Positions 1 to 6,002 of a DNA stretch of 8,364 nucleotides are shown piece by piece. A model generated the notes under the pieces. The model searched no databases and was not told the origin of the DNA. It worked only from the letters and a program-made list of their open reading frames with translations. The position numbers and the translations under genes were made by a program. Numbering within the stretch: the stretch's first letter is position 1; every line of letters starts with the position of its first letter. Source of the DNA: Eshraghiella sp045542375 (lineage in GTDB: Bacteria > Bacillota > Clostridia > Lachnospirales > Lachnospiraceae); contig JAZQKW010000138.1 in NCBI GenBank assembly GCA_045542375.1, positions 1 through 8,364 of the forward strand, given 5' to 3'.

Positions 1-1227
1 AATATTGAGGGAACCGGCTTGGGAATGAACATAACAATGCAGTTATTGCGTTTAATGGGTAGTGAGCTAAAAGTAGAAAGTGAATATGGCGTTGGTTCCA
101 CATTTTCTTTTGAACTGGTGCAGAAAATAGTTGATGATGAGCCAATAGGAAATCTTGGTGAGAGAATTTCAAAACAGGCATCACAGGAACAATATAAGGT
201 CACATTTGAAGCGAAAAATGCAAGAATACTTGTTGTTGATGATAATGCCATTAACAGAAAGGTATTTATTAGTCTTTTGAAGCAGACCAAGGTGAAGATA
301 GATGAAGCGGAGAGCGGATTTGAATGCCTTGAACTTGTGAAGGCTAGTCACTATGACATTATTTTCTTAGACCATATGATGCCTGATATGGACGGTATTG
401 AAACACTTCACAGAATGAAGTCGATGGAAGATAACAGGTGCGTGAATTCTCCGATTATTGCACTTACAGCTAATGCAATACAAGGGGCGAAGGAAATGTA
501 TCTTAACGAGGGATTTAATGACTTTTTATCTAAGCCTATTAATCCTGAAAGACTTGAGAAAATGATATGGGAATTGCTTCCAAAAGAAGTAAAAGATGAC
601 AGCAGGCAAGCAGTAGACGCGGAAGAGATGTCAGACAATGCCTTTCCTGATATAGAAGGTGTTGACTGGAATATTGCAATGCAGTATCTGATGGACAGAG
701 AGCTTGTACTTGAAACTGCCCGTGATTTTTATTCGACGATGGAAAAAGAAGAAAATTATATTCTTGATTGCTATAACAATCTGGATGATGATGAGATGCT
801 AAATAATTATCGTGTAAAAGTACATGGAATGAAGAGTTCTCTGGCTCTTATTGGCATAAGTGGACTTAGTGAAAAAGCCAGACTACTTGAAATGGCAGCA
901 GCGGGAGGAGATAGAAAGTATATTCACGAAAACACAACGGAATTCCTAACTGAATGGGATGCGTATAAGGACAGACTTTCTGTGATTTCAGATAACAGTG
1001 CTAAAATAGCTGTGGATTTAACAGCAGTAAAAGAATTGGTATTAAATATCAGGTCGGCTATGGAGGATATGGACATAGATATGGCAGATGATATCATGAA
1101 AACACTTAAAGGCTACGAATATGATGCGGATATGTCAGATAAAGTGAATTCTCTTGGGGCAGCAGTTGTTAATCTTGATGTAGACGAGGTTATGGCTGTA
1201 ACTGATGAAATACTTAAACTAATATAG
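1..1227 (+). CDS. Hybrid sensor histidine kinase, C-terminal part (HATPase end, REC, HPt); 5' end outside window
   Basis: The frame is open from base 1, so the gene begins upstream; 408 codons remain, numbered here from base 1. Codons 4-9 (GTGLGM) are the G2 box of a histidine-kinase ATPase domain, and the stretch to about codon 42 (ending GVGSTFSFEL) is the usual end of that domain. A receiver domain spans about 74-194, with acidic pair D80/D81, phospho-acceptor D124 in FLDHMMPDMDG, T156 in ALTANA and K178 in SKPIN. An HPt domain follows (about 220-326), with phospho-accepting H275 in VHGMKSS. About 70 further residues form a helical tail with no motif I can name. The known logic of such proteins is a multistep His-Asp-His relay, normally membrane-anchored with an N-terminal sensor that is not visible here. 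All phosphotransfer residues in the visible part are intact. The signal and output regulator are unknown. Confidence 0.93.
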   Translation, partial: NIEGTGLGMNITMQLLRLMGSELKVESEYGVGSTFSFELVQKIVDDEPIGNLGERISKQASQEQYKVTFEAKNARILVVDDNAINRKVFISLLKQTKVKIDEAESGFECLELVKASHYDIIFLDHMMPDMDGIETLHRMKSMEDNRCVNSPIIALTANAIQGAKEMYLNEGFNDFLSKPINPERLEKMIWELLPKEVKDDSRQAVDAEEMSDNAFPDIEGVDWNIAMQYLMDRELVLETARDFYSTMEKEENYILDCYNNLDDDEMLNNYRVKVHGMKSSLALIGISGLSEKARLLEMAAAGGDRKYIHENTTEFLTEWDAYKDRLSVISDNSAKIAVDLTAVKELVLNIRSAMEDMDIDMADDIMKTLKGYEYDADMSDKVNSLGAAVVNLDVDEVMAVTDEILKLI

Positions 1228-1238
1228 TTGATATTAGG

Positions 1239-1272
1239 AAACCTTCCTATCTTGGCAGAGATAGGAAGGTTT
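1239..1272. terminator. Bidirectional hairpin terminator between convergent genes
   Basis: A perfect 14-bp stem (arms 1239-1252 and 1259-1272) encloses a 6-nt loop. It lies 11 bases after the kinase stop and 5 bases beyond the stop of the convergent pyridoxamine kinase gene, so it can serve both. The T-tract is short on each side (TTTATT on +, TTTCC on -), so efficiency is uncertain although the stem is strong. Confidence 0.78.
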
Positions 1273-1277
1273 ATTAA

Positions 1278-2105
1278 TTAGTGTATCATATCAATAAGTT
1301 TATGGAGTACCGGCTCAAATCTTGCACCATACCAATGGTTATCTGATTTCTGGGTTTCGATAATACATTCCATTACATAGTTGGCGGCAATCTTGGCTGA
1401 CTCATAAGGTGTAATGCCGTTCATAAGTGCACCAACAAAAGCAGAAGAATATATGTCGCCTGTTCCGTGGCATCCCTGAGCTATCATATCATGCTCATAA
1501 TAAGAATAATTATTATCTACGTATACTACAACACCGGTCTTGCCTTCTCTGTATGAAACACCGGTAAGGATAATATTCCTGCTGCCCATATCTGCAAGAC
1601 GGTTCAAAAGAGTATGTACGTATTCTTCGTCATATTGTTCCCTGTATTCTGTGTCCGTGAGTAAACAAGCTTCTGAAATATTAGGAACAAGATAATCTGC
1701 ATATGAGCATAATGTCTTCATTGCTTCTACAAAATTATTATCGAATCCTGTGTATAATTTCCCGTTATCAGCCATAGCAGGGTCTATTACTTTAATACAT
1801 GAATCTGCACCAACTTCCTGTATTATGTTTTTTACATAATCAATCTGCCTGGTGCTTCCAAGGTATCCTGTATATATGGTGTTAAATGTGATACCTTCCT
1901 TTTTCCAATGCTCTGTAATAGAAGGCATATCTTCGGTCAAATCTCTAAATGTGAATCCTGTAAATCCTGCTGTATGTGTTGATAATACCGCTGATGGAAG
2001 TACGCATGTCTCGATTCCGCAAGCTGAAATTATTGGTAATGCTACAGTCAGCGAACACTGACCAACGCATGATATATCCTGTATTGTGAGAACTTTACTG
2101 TTCAT
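1278..2105 (-). CDS. pdxY: Pyridoxamine/pyridoxal kinase (PdxY/PdxK type, ribokinase superfamily)
   Basis: This 275-residue protein is close to the usual 270-290 length of PdxY/PdxK kinases, which phosphorylate pyridoxal, pyridoxamine or pyridoxine at the 5' hydroxyl using ATP, in cytosolic B6 salvage to PLP. Visible motifs are an N-terminal substrate strand with VLTIQDISCVG (5-15), TGYLGS (79-84, typical of the family), VIDPAMADNG (106-115), PNISEACLLT (141-150), and the anion-hole/catalytic loop GCHGTGD (211-217), with D217 as the expected catalytic base. The ATG start has an AGGAGG ribosome binding site (2112-2117) at 6-nt spacing. It lies 74 bp downstream of a MocR-family regulator on the same strand, a common pairing for B6 salvage genes, and has its own promoter. 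The kinase family is clear; the choice of pdxY over pdxK as symbol is less certain, and which vitamer is preferred cannot be read from sequence. Confidence 0.9.
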   Translation of the reverse strand: MNSKVLTIQDISCVGQCSLTVALPIISACGIETCVLPSAVLSTHTAGFTGFTFRDLTEDMPSITEHWKKEGITFNTIYTGYLGSTRQIDYVKNIIQEVGADSCIKVIDPAMADNGKLYTGFDNNFVEAMKTLCSYADYLVPNISEACLLTDTEYREQYDEEYVHTLLNRLADMGSRNIILTGVSYREGKTGVVVYVDNNYSYYEHDMIAQGCHGTGDIYSSAFVGALMNGITPYESAKIAANYVMECIIETQKSDNHWYGARFEPVLHKLIDMIH

Positions 2106-2136
2106 ATTGAACCTCCTAGTTGAATTTTATAGTCAT

Positions 2137-2165
2137 ACTATATACATAATTTGGTATTGTGTTAA
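2137..2165 (-). promoter_or_regulatory. Sigma-A promoter of the pyridoxamine kinase gene
   Basis: On the minus strand, TTAACA (2160-2165) and TATAGT (2137-2142) are separated by 17 bp. Transcription would start about 25 bases upstream of the ATG, giving a short leader with an AGGAGG site. The -35 box lies inside the palindrome at 2150-2173. Confidence 0.65.
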
Positions 2166-2173
2166 TGACCAAA
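2150..2173. promoter_or_regulatory. Candidate operator palindrome over the pdxY -35 box
   Basis: TTTGGT (2150-2155) and ACCAAA (2168-2173) form 6-bp inverted arms around a 12-bp centre that contains the -35 box. On the minus strand the same segment reads TGGTCATTAAC (2161-2171). A similar direct copy, TGGTCATATAAAA (2183-2195), lies 24 bp upstream over the last codons of the MocR gene. A combination of direct and inverted half-sites suits a MocR/PdxR protein, but the assignment is inference. Confidence 0.4.
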
Positions 2174-2179
2174 ATGACA

Positions 2180-3304
2180 CTATTTTATATGACCAGATTT
2201 CTTGCTCTGTGCCTGTTCTTTTCTTCTTACTCTTCGAATACGATTTATCTGACGTTCAAAATCACCATTATTAATAAGTTCAGCCAGTACATATTGTTCA
2301 AAAATCGGTACCGTACATGAATAAAACCCCAGCTTCGAATTGTATATTTCAAGCAAATTATGAGGAAGCACCATATAACCCGCCCTTATTGAAGGGGCGA
2401 TTGTTTTGGAAAAAGTATTGAGATATATAACCATTCCTTTTGGCGCAAGTGAAAAAAGCGGTTCTTCTGATTTTTTGGATACTGTCAGTTCGGAATCATA
2501 ATTGTCTTCGATTATGATGGCTTTTCTCTTTAATGCCCACTGGATATACTCGATTTTTTTGGATGCACTGGCGGAAATGTTGCTTGGGTAACTGTGAAAC
2601 GGAGTGACATGCAATACATTGGCTGAGGATTTCTCAAGCTCAGATGATAAAATACCATCCTTACCCAACTTTAACTGTTCACATGACGTACCACAGGAAA
2701 GATATACCTTTTTGATTTTCTCATAGCAGGGATATTCCATTGCATAGATTTTATCATTGCCAAGCAACTGAATAATTATGTTGTACAGATATTCTGCTCC
2801 GGCGCCTATTATTATCTGTTCCGGTACAACATTAATTCCACTGCTTCTTGCAAGATAGGCGGCAATGGCTGTCTGTAATTCTCTGCATCCCTTTGCGGGA
2901 GATTTGGTCAGAATATCTTCTTCATATTCTGACAGCACTTTTCTCATTGTTTTGGCAAGCACCGTAAAAGGAAATTTACCACTGTTATTGTGATGGGTTA
3001 TGCTATGTGGTTCATAGGCATTGTGTATTTCGCCTGCTGAACGGAAATCTTTTTCCCTATATACAACGTAATATCCACTTCGTTCTCTGGATTCTACATA
3101 ACCTTCATCACAGAGTATTGAATACACATGCTCTGTTGTAATTACACTTACACCGCATTCACCTGCAAGAGTACGCTTGGATGGAAGCTTAGAACCATAT
3201 GGATATACTTTCCTTATAATATCCTCTCTAAGCTGGTTATATAGCTGCAAATATGCAGGGTTATGGGATTTTTCATCGATTCTGTACTTCATTGGATATA
3301 TCAA
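2180..3304 (-). CDS. MocR/PdxR-family GntR regulator with aminotransferase-like domain, C-terminally shortened
   Basis: Residues about 15-82 form a GntR-type winged helix (NPAYLQLYNQLREDI, then GSKLPSKRTLAGECGVSV and DEGYVESRERSGYYV). From about 110 a fold-type I aminotransferase domain follows, with KGCRELQTAIAAYLARSSG (138-156), EDNYDSEL (266-273, D267 for the PLP ring nitrogen) and NTFSKTIAPSIRAGY (296-310, K300 for the PLP aldimine). In related regulators PLP binding controls transcription of B6 genes. The protein is 374 residues against roughly 450-490 for the family. It runs normally to GDFERQINRIRR (347-358), then ends in a short basic tail, so about 80-100 residues of the C-terminal subdomain are missing. 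The start is uncertain: TTG at 3304 sits 3 nt after AGAGG, while ATG at 3292 has a 15-nt gap. The gene precedes the pyridoxamine kinase and diverges from the membrane protein gene. It may be a functional short form or a decaying gene. Confidence 0.85.
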   Translation of the reverse strand: MIYPMKYRIDEKSHNPAYLQLYNQLREDIIRKVYPYGSKLPSKRTLAGECGVSVITTEHVYSILCDEGYVESRERSGYYVVYREKDFRSAGEIHNAYEPHSITHHNNSGKFPFTVLAKTMRKVLSEYEEDILTKSPAKGCRELQTAIAAYLARSSGINVVPEQIIIGAGAEYLYNIIIQLLGNDKIYAMEYPCYEKIKKVYLSCGTSCEQLKLGKDGILSSELEKSSANVLHVTPFHSYPSNISASASKKIEYIQWALKRKAIIIEDNYDSELTVSKKSEEPLFSLAPKGMVIYLNTFSKTIAPSIRAGYMVLPHNLLEIYNSKLGFYSCTVPIFEQYVLAELINNGDFERQINRIRRVRRKEQAQSKKSGHIK

Positions 3305-3326
3305 ATTCCTCTACAAATAGTGTTTT

Positions 3327-3356
3327 TATATAACCAATTTAATATATTTATATCAA
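3327..3356 (-). promoter_or_regulatory. Probable promoter of the MocR-family gene
   Basis: On the minus strand TTGATA (3351-3356) precedes TATATA (3327-3332) by 18 bp, or TTATAT (3328-3333) by 17 bp. The -35 box overlaps one arm of the 12-bp inverted repeat and the -10 lies in the TGGTTATATAAAA element (3324-3336). A second TATAAT on this strand (3403-3408) lacks a convincing -35. Confidence 0.55.
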
Positions 3357-3424
3357 TTAGTAAAGGGGAAATATAAGGTTACACCCCTGAATGGCATGTG
3401 ACATTATATCATTTTACTAATTGA
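3353..3424. repeat. 12-bp inverted repeat spanning the divergent promoter region
   Basis: TCAATTAGTAAA (3353-3364) and TTTACTAATTGA (3413-3424) are exact reverse complements separated by 48 bp. Each arm overlaps the -35 box of one of the two divergent promoters. The interior holds a small GGGG/CCCC inverted pair (3365-3368 and 3384-3387). The sequence TTATATCA also occurs three times in direct orientation, at 3348, 3404 and 3429, the last just outside the arm. The layout suggests shared control of the genes on both sides. Confidence 0.65.
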
Positions 3425-3449
3425 ATGATTATATCAATTGTAATATAAT
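3421..3449 (+). promoter_or_regulatory. Sigma-A promoter of the membrane protein gene
   Basis: TTGAAT (3421-3426) and a consensus TATAAT (3444-3449) are 17 bp apart. The -35 overlaps the right arm of the 12-bp inverted repeat. Transcription would start near 3456, inside TGGCTATATAAAA (3449-3461). The leader is short and carries AAAGGATGG (3469-3477) ahead of the ATG at 3484. Confidence 0.72.
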
Positions 3450-3483
3450 GGCTATATAAAAAATCTTGAAAGGATGGATTTAA

Positions 3484-4425
3484 ATGGATATTAATGATAT
3501 TTACAGGCCTGAGGAACAGGGACCGGTGGCACCTGCTAAGCGTCCGGGAGGAAAGAAAGCGATATCTGTTATTATCAGTATTTTTCTTTTTGTAGGGATG
3601 TTAGTGTTACTTTTACTTGTTCTTGCAAGACAGATTGGAACCAAGTCAACAATCAAGACAGCAATTAAAGAAATGGATATTGCTAATCTGGATTTGAAAG
3701 AGGTTCTTGACGTAGAGGAGGATACTAATCTTACAGACTTTGTGTATGAGGAAATTGTTGAATATGAAGAATTTAAGGATGTAACAAAGGATGATATCAA
3801 GGAGTTCCTTGAAGAGGATGTATCAGATTATTTTGCCGGAGCGTTAGACCAGTATGTGGATGTTCTCTATACAGGAGAAGGAAGCGTAACAATCGATATT
3901 AACGAGATTGTTGATATAATTGAGAAGTCAGACAATGAATATCTTAAGGATATTGAGATAACTCCGGAGATTAAGGAAGAGATTAAGGCTTCTATTGATG
4001 AACTTAATATTGAGACTATTACAACAGAGACACTGGTGCAGGAGGATAATACGGTGTTTAAGGTAATTCGTAAGATTACGGCACCATCAACTCTTGCCAT
4101 TGCAGGTGGAATTGTACTGTTCCTTGCTTTGCTCCTTGTGGTTATTAATCTTAAGTATACTAAGTCTTGGATGTTACATATTTCAGTGCCTATGATTATT
4201 ACAGGTGTAATTCTTATAGTTGCAGGTGTTGTTCTCAAGGTATTCGATATTAAGGGAATGGTTGATGGCGGAGCAATGGTGGACTCCATTGTTGAGGCTG
4301 TCCAGACAGCTCTTTCAGGGAAAGTATTCCTTATTGCAGGAATTGCGGCAGCGGTTGGTGTTGTGATTACAATTGGTGCGGCTGTTATTTCACATATTAA
4401 CAAGAAGAAGACAGCAACAGAATAA
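3484..4425 (+). CDS. Four-helix membrane protein with a large acidic loop, function unknown
   Basis: I do not recognise this 313-residue protein. A short proline-rich, basic N-terminus (PVAPAKRPGGKK, 14-25) leads into a hydrophobic helix at about 26-48. A soluble segment of about 150 residues (50-200) follows; it is very rich in Asp and Glu and looks helical. Three more hydrophobic helices lie at about 203-222, 230-252 and 280-303, and the protein ends in KKKTATE. The basic N-terminus and basic C-terminus suggest that both ends are cytoplasmic and that the acidic segment lies outside the membrane. There is no lipobox and no recognisable enzyme or transporter motif. The gene has its own promoter, diverges from the MocR-family gene with mirrored promoter elements, and is followed by a terminator, so it is monocistronic. 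Topology is inferred from hydrophobicity and charge only. Confidence 0.8.
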   Translation: MDINDIYRPEEQGPVAPAKRPGGKKAISVIISIFLFVGMLVLLLLVLARQIGTKSTIKTAIKEMDIANLDLKEVLDVEEDTNLTDFVYEEIVEYEEFKDVTKDDIKEFLEEDVSDYFAGALDQYVDVLYTGEGSVTIDINEIVDIIEKSDNEYLKDIEITPEIKEEIKASIDELNIETITTETLVQEDNTVFKVIRKITAPSTLAIAGGIVLFLALLLVVINLKYTKSWMLHISVPMIITGVILIVAGVVLKVFDIKGMVDGGAMVDSIVEAVQTALSGKVFLIAGIAAAVGVVITIGAAVISHINKKKTATE

Positions 4426-4443
4426 ATATTACATAAACAGTGT

Positions 4444-4490
4444 ACAGGAACAGCGATGAATGACAGTTGCTGTTCCTGTTTTTCGTTTTT
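4444..4490 (+). terminator. Rho-independent terminator of the membrane protein gene
   Basis: ACAGGAACAGC (4444-4454) pairs with GCTGTTCCTGT (4469-4479) to form an 11-bp perfect stem around a 14-nt loop. The T-rich tract TTTTTCGTTTTT follows, beginning at 4479. It starts 18 bases after the stop codon. Confidence 0.88.
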
Positions 4491-4518
4491 ATTTTTTGAA
4501 AAATAGCGGAAAGACGTA

Positions 4519-4547
4519 TTGGAATTTATCTGTAATTTTGGTATAAT
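4519..4547 (+). promoter_or_regulatory. Sigma-A promoter (extended -10) of the purF-like/DUF1846 operon
   Basis: TTGGAA (4519-4524) and TATAAT (4542-4547) are 17 bp apart, and the upstream TGG makes an extended -10 (TGGTATAAT). The predicted leader is only about 25 nt, which leaves no room for a riboswitch. No obvious PurR-box pair is visible. An AGGAGG ribosome binding site (4566-4571) sits 7 nt before the ATG. Confidence 0.78.
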
Positions 4548-4578
4548 AATATGAATTTATTTATCAGGAGGAAGAGAC

Positions 4579-5982
4579 ATGGGCGGTTTTTTTGGAGTAG
4601 CGTCTAAGGAAAGTTGTACATTTGATTTGTTTTTTGGAACAGATTACCATTCTCATTTAGGAACAAGAAGAGCCGGAATGGCAGTATATGGAGAAAATGG
4701 ATTTTCTAAATCAATCCATAATATAGAAGGTTCACCATTCAGAACCAAGTTTGAAAAGGAACTTGCATCCCTTGATGGTAATTATGGAATCGGATGTATA
4801 TCTGATTATGAAGCACAGCCTATTCTTATGAGATCTCATCACGGAAGTTTTGCAATTACTACTGTAAGCAAGATTAATAATGCAGATGAGATAGTTGATA
4901 ATATTTTGAAGGGAAATACTCATTTTTTTGAAATGAGTAATGGAGAAATCAATCCTACAGAGCTTGTTGCAGCTCTTATTAACCAGAAGGACAACCTTAT
5001 TGAGGGTATTAAATATGCACTTGACACTATTGATGGTTCTCTTTCTTTACTTTTGCTTACACCGAAGGGTATCTATGCTGCAAGGGATAATTACGGAAGA
5101 ACACCTGTTGTGTTGGGTAAGAAGGATGGAGCAAGATGTGCCTGCTTTGAGAGTTATTCATATCTTAATCTTGGCTACGAGCCTGACAGAGAATTAGGAC
5201 CTGGAGAGATTGTTGTGTTTGACGAGAATAATGTCAGAACGCTTGTTGCACCGGGAACTAAGAGAAAGGTATGCACATTCCTTTGGATATACTACGGATT
5301 TCCTTCAGCAATTTATGAAGGTGTTAACGTAGAAGAGATGAGATACAGATGCGGTAAGCTTCTTGCTAAAAGAGATAACGTAGATGTAGATGTGGTTGCC
5401 GGCATACCGGATTCCGGTGTAGCACATGCCGTTGGATATGCTAATGAATCAGGTATTCCTTATTCAAGACCATTTGTTAAATATACTCCTACATGGCCAC
5501 GTTCTTTTATGCCTACGATACAGACCAAGCGTGAGCTTATTGCTCATATGAAGCTTATTCCTATTCACGATTTGATTAAGGATAAGAAGCTTCTGCTCAT
5601 TGATGATTCTATTGTAAGAGGAACACAGTTGAGAGAGACAACGGAATTTTTGTATGAAAGCGGAGCTAAGGAAGTTCATATAAGACCGGCATGTCCGCCA
5701 CTGTTGTTTGGATGTAAATATCTTAATTTTTCAAGATCTAAGTCAGAACTTGAACTGATTACCAGACAGGTAATTGAAGAACTTGAAGGGGAAAATGTAC
5801 CGAAAGAAGTTATACAGGAATATGCGGACCCTGATTCGCCTAAATATCAGAAGATGGTAGACATTATATGTGAAAGATTGAAGTTCACATCTCTCAGATA
5901 TCATAGACTTGATGATATGCTTGAAGCAGTTGGAATTGATACTGATTCTTTATGCACATATTGCTGGAATGGAAAAGAATGA
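4579..5982 (+). CDS. PurF (amidophosphoribosyltransferase) homologue with a degenerate glutaminase site
   Basis: The 467-residue protein aligns along its length with PurF, which normally makes 5-phosphoribosylamine from PRPP and glutamine in the first step of purine synthesis. The phosphoribosyltransferase half is well kept: VVAGIPDSGVAHAVGYANE (272-290), a flexible-loop region (301-326) and the PRPP motif LLLIDDSIVRGTQ (338-350). Four cysteines match the Fe-S ligands of the Bacillus subtilis enzyme type: C232, C379, C459 and C462 (CTYCW). The N-terminal half is odd. It starts MGGFFGV, so the obligatory catalytic cysteine of MCGIFGI is glycine, and the Arg, HNG and SSDTE glutaminase motifs are also not recognisable. 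The start is secure because of an ideal AGGAGG. It heads a two-gene operon. It is often annotated simply as amidophosphoribosyltransferase; ammonia-dependent or altered chemistry is my inference. Confidence 0.88.
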   Translation: MGGFFGVASKESCTFDLFFGTDYHSHLGTRRAGMAVYGENGFSKSIHNIEGSPFRTKFEKELASLDGNYGIGCISDYEAQPILMRSHHGSFAITTVSKINNADEIVDNILKGNTHFFEMSNGEINPTELVAALINQKDNLIEGIKYALDTIDGSLSLLLLTPKGIYAARDNYGRTPVVLGKKDGARCACFESYSYLNLGYEPDRELGPGEIVVFDENNVRTLVAPGTKRKVCTFLWIYYGFPSAIYEGVNVEEMRYRCGKLLAKRDNVDVDVVAGIPDSGVAHAVGYANESGIPYSRPFVKYTPTWPRSFMPTIQTKRELIAHMKLIPIHDLIKDKKLLLIDDSIVRGTQLRETTEFLYESGAKEVHIRPACPPLLFGCKYLNFSRSKSELELITRQVIEELEGENVPKEVIQEYADPDSPKYQKMVDIICERLKFTSLRYHRLDDMLEAVGIDTDSLCTYCWNGKE

Positions 5983-6002
5983 TGTAACCGGGAGGAACTG
6001 AT

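Noticed and set aside
2106..2240. Frameshift rescue of the missing MocR C-terminus
   Set aside because: I read the alternative frames downstream of NRIRR. One stops almost at once, and the other gives about 33 residues (ending QIMYIV) with no likeness to the family. A simple single-base frameshift therefore does not explain the shortening; a deletion or natural short end is more likely.
3867..4403. 178-codon open frame on the minus strand opposite the membrane protein gene
   Set aside because: Its product is almost all Ile, Thr, Ser and Ala repeats, as expected for the antisense of an Asp/Glu/Val/Ile-rich gene. It has no ribosome binding site, and the plus-strand gene has a promoter, a good site and a terminator.
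4548..4578. Riboswitch or purine-responsive leader before the purF-like gene
   Set aside because: The predicted transcript starts only about 25 nt before the ATG. The hairpin further upstream belongs to the preceding gene's terminator.
4940..5197. 85-codon open frame on the plus strand inside the purF-like gene
   Set aside because: It lies wholly within a gene with clear family motifs, in another frame, with no recognisable product features.
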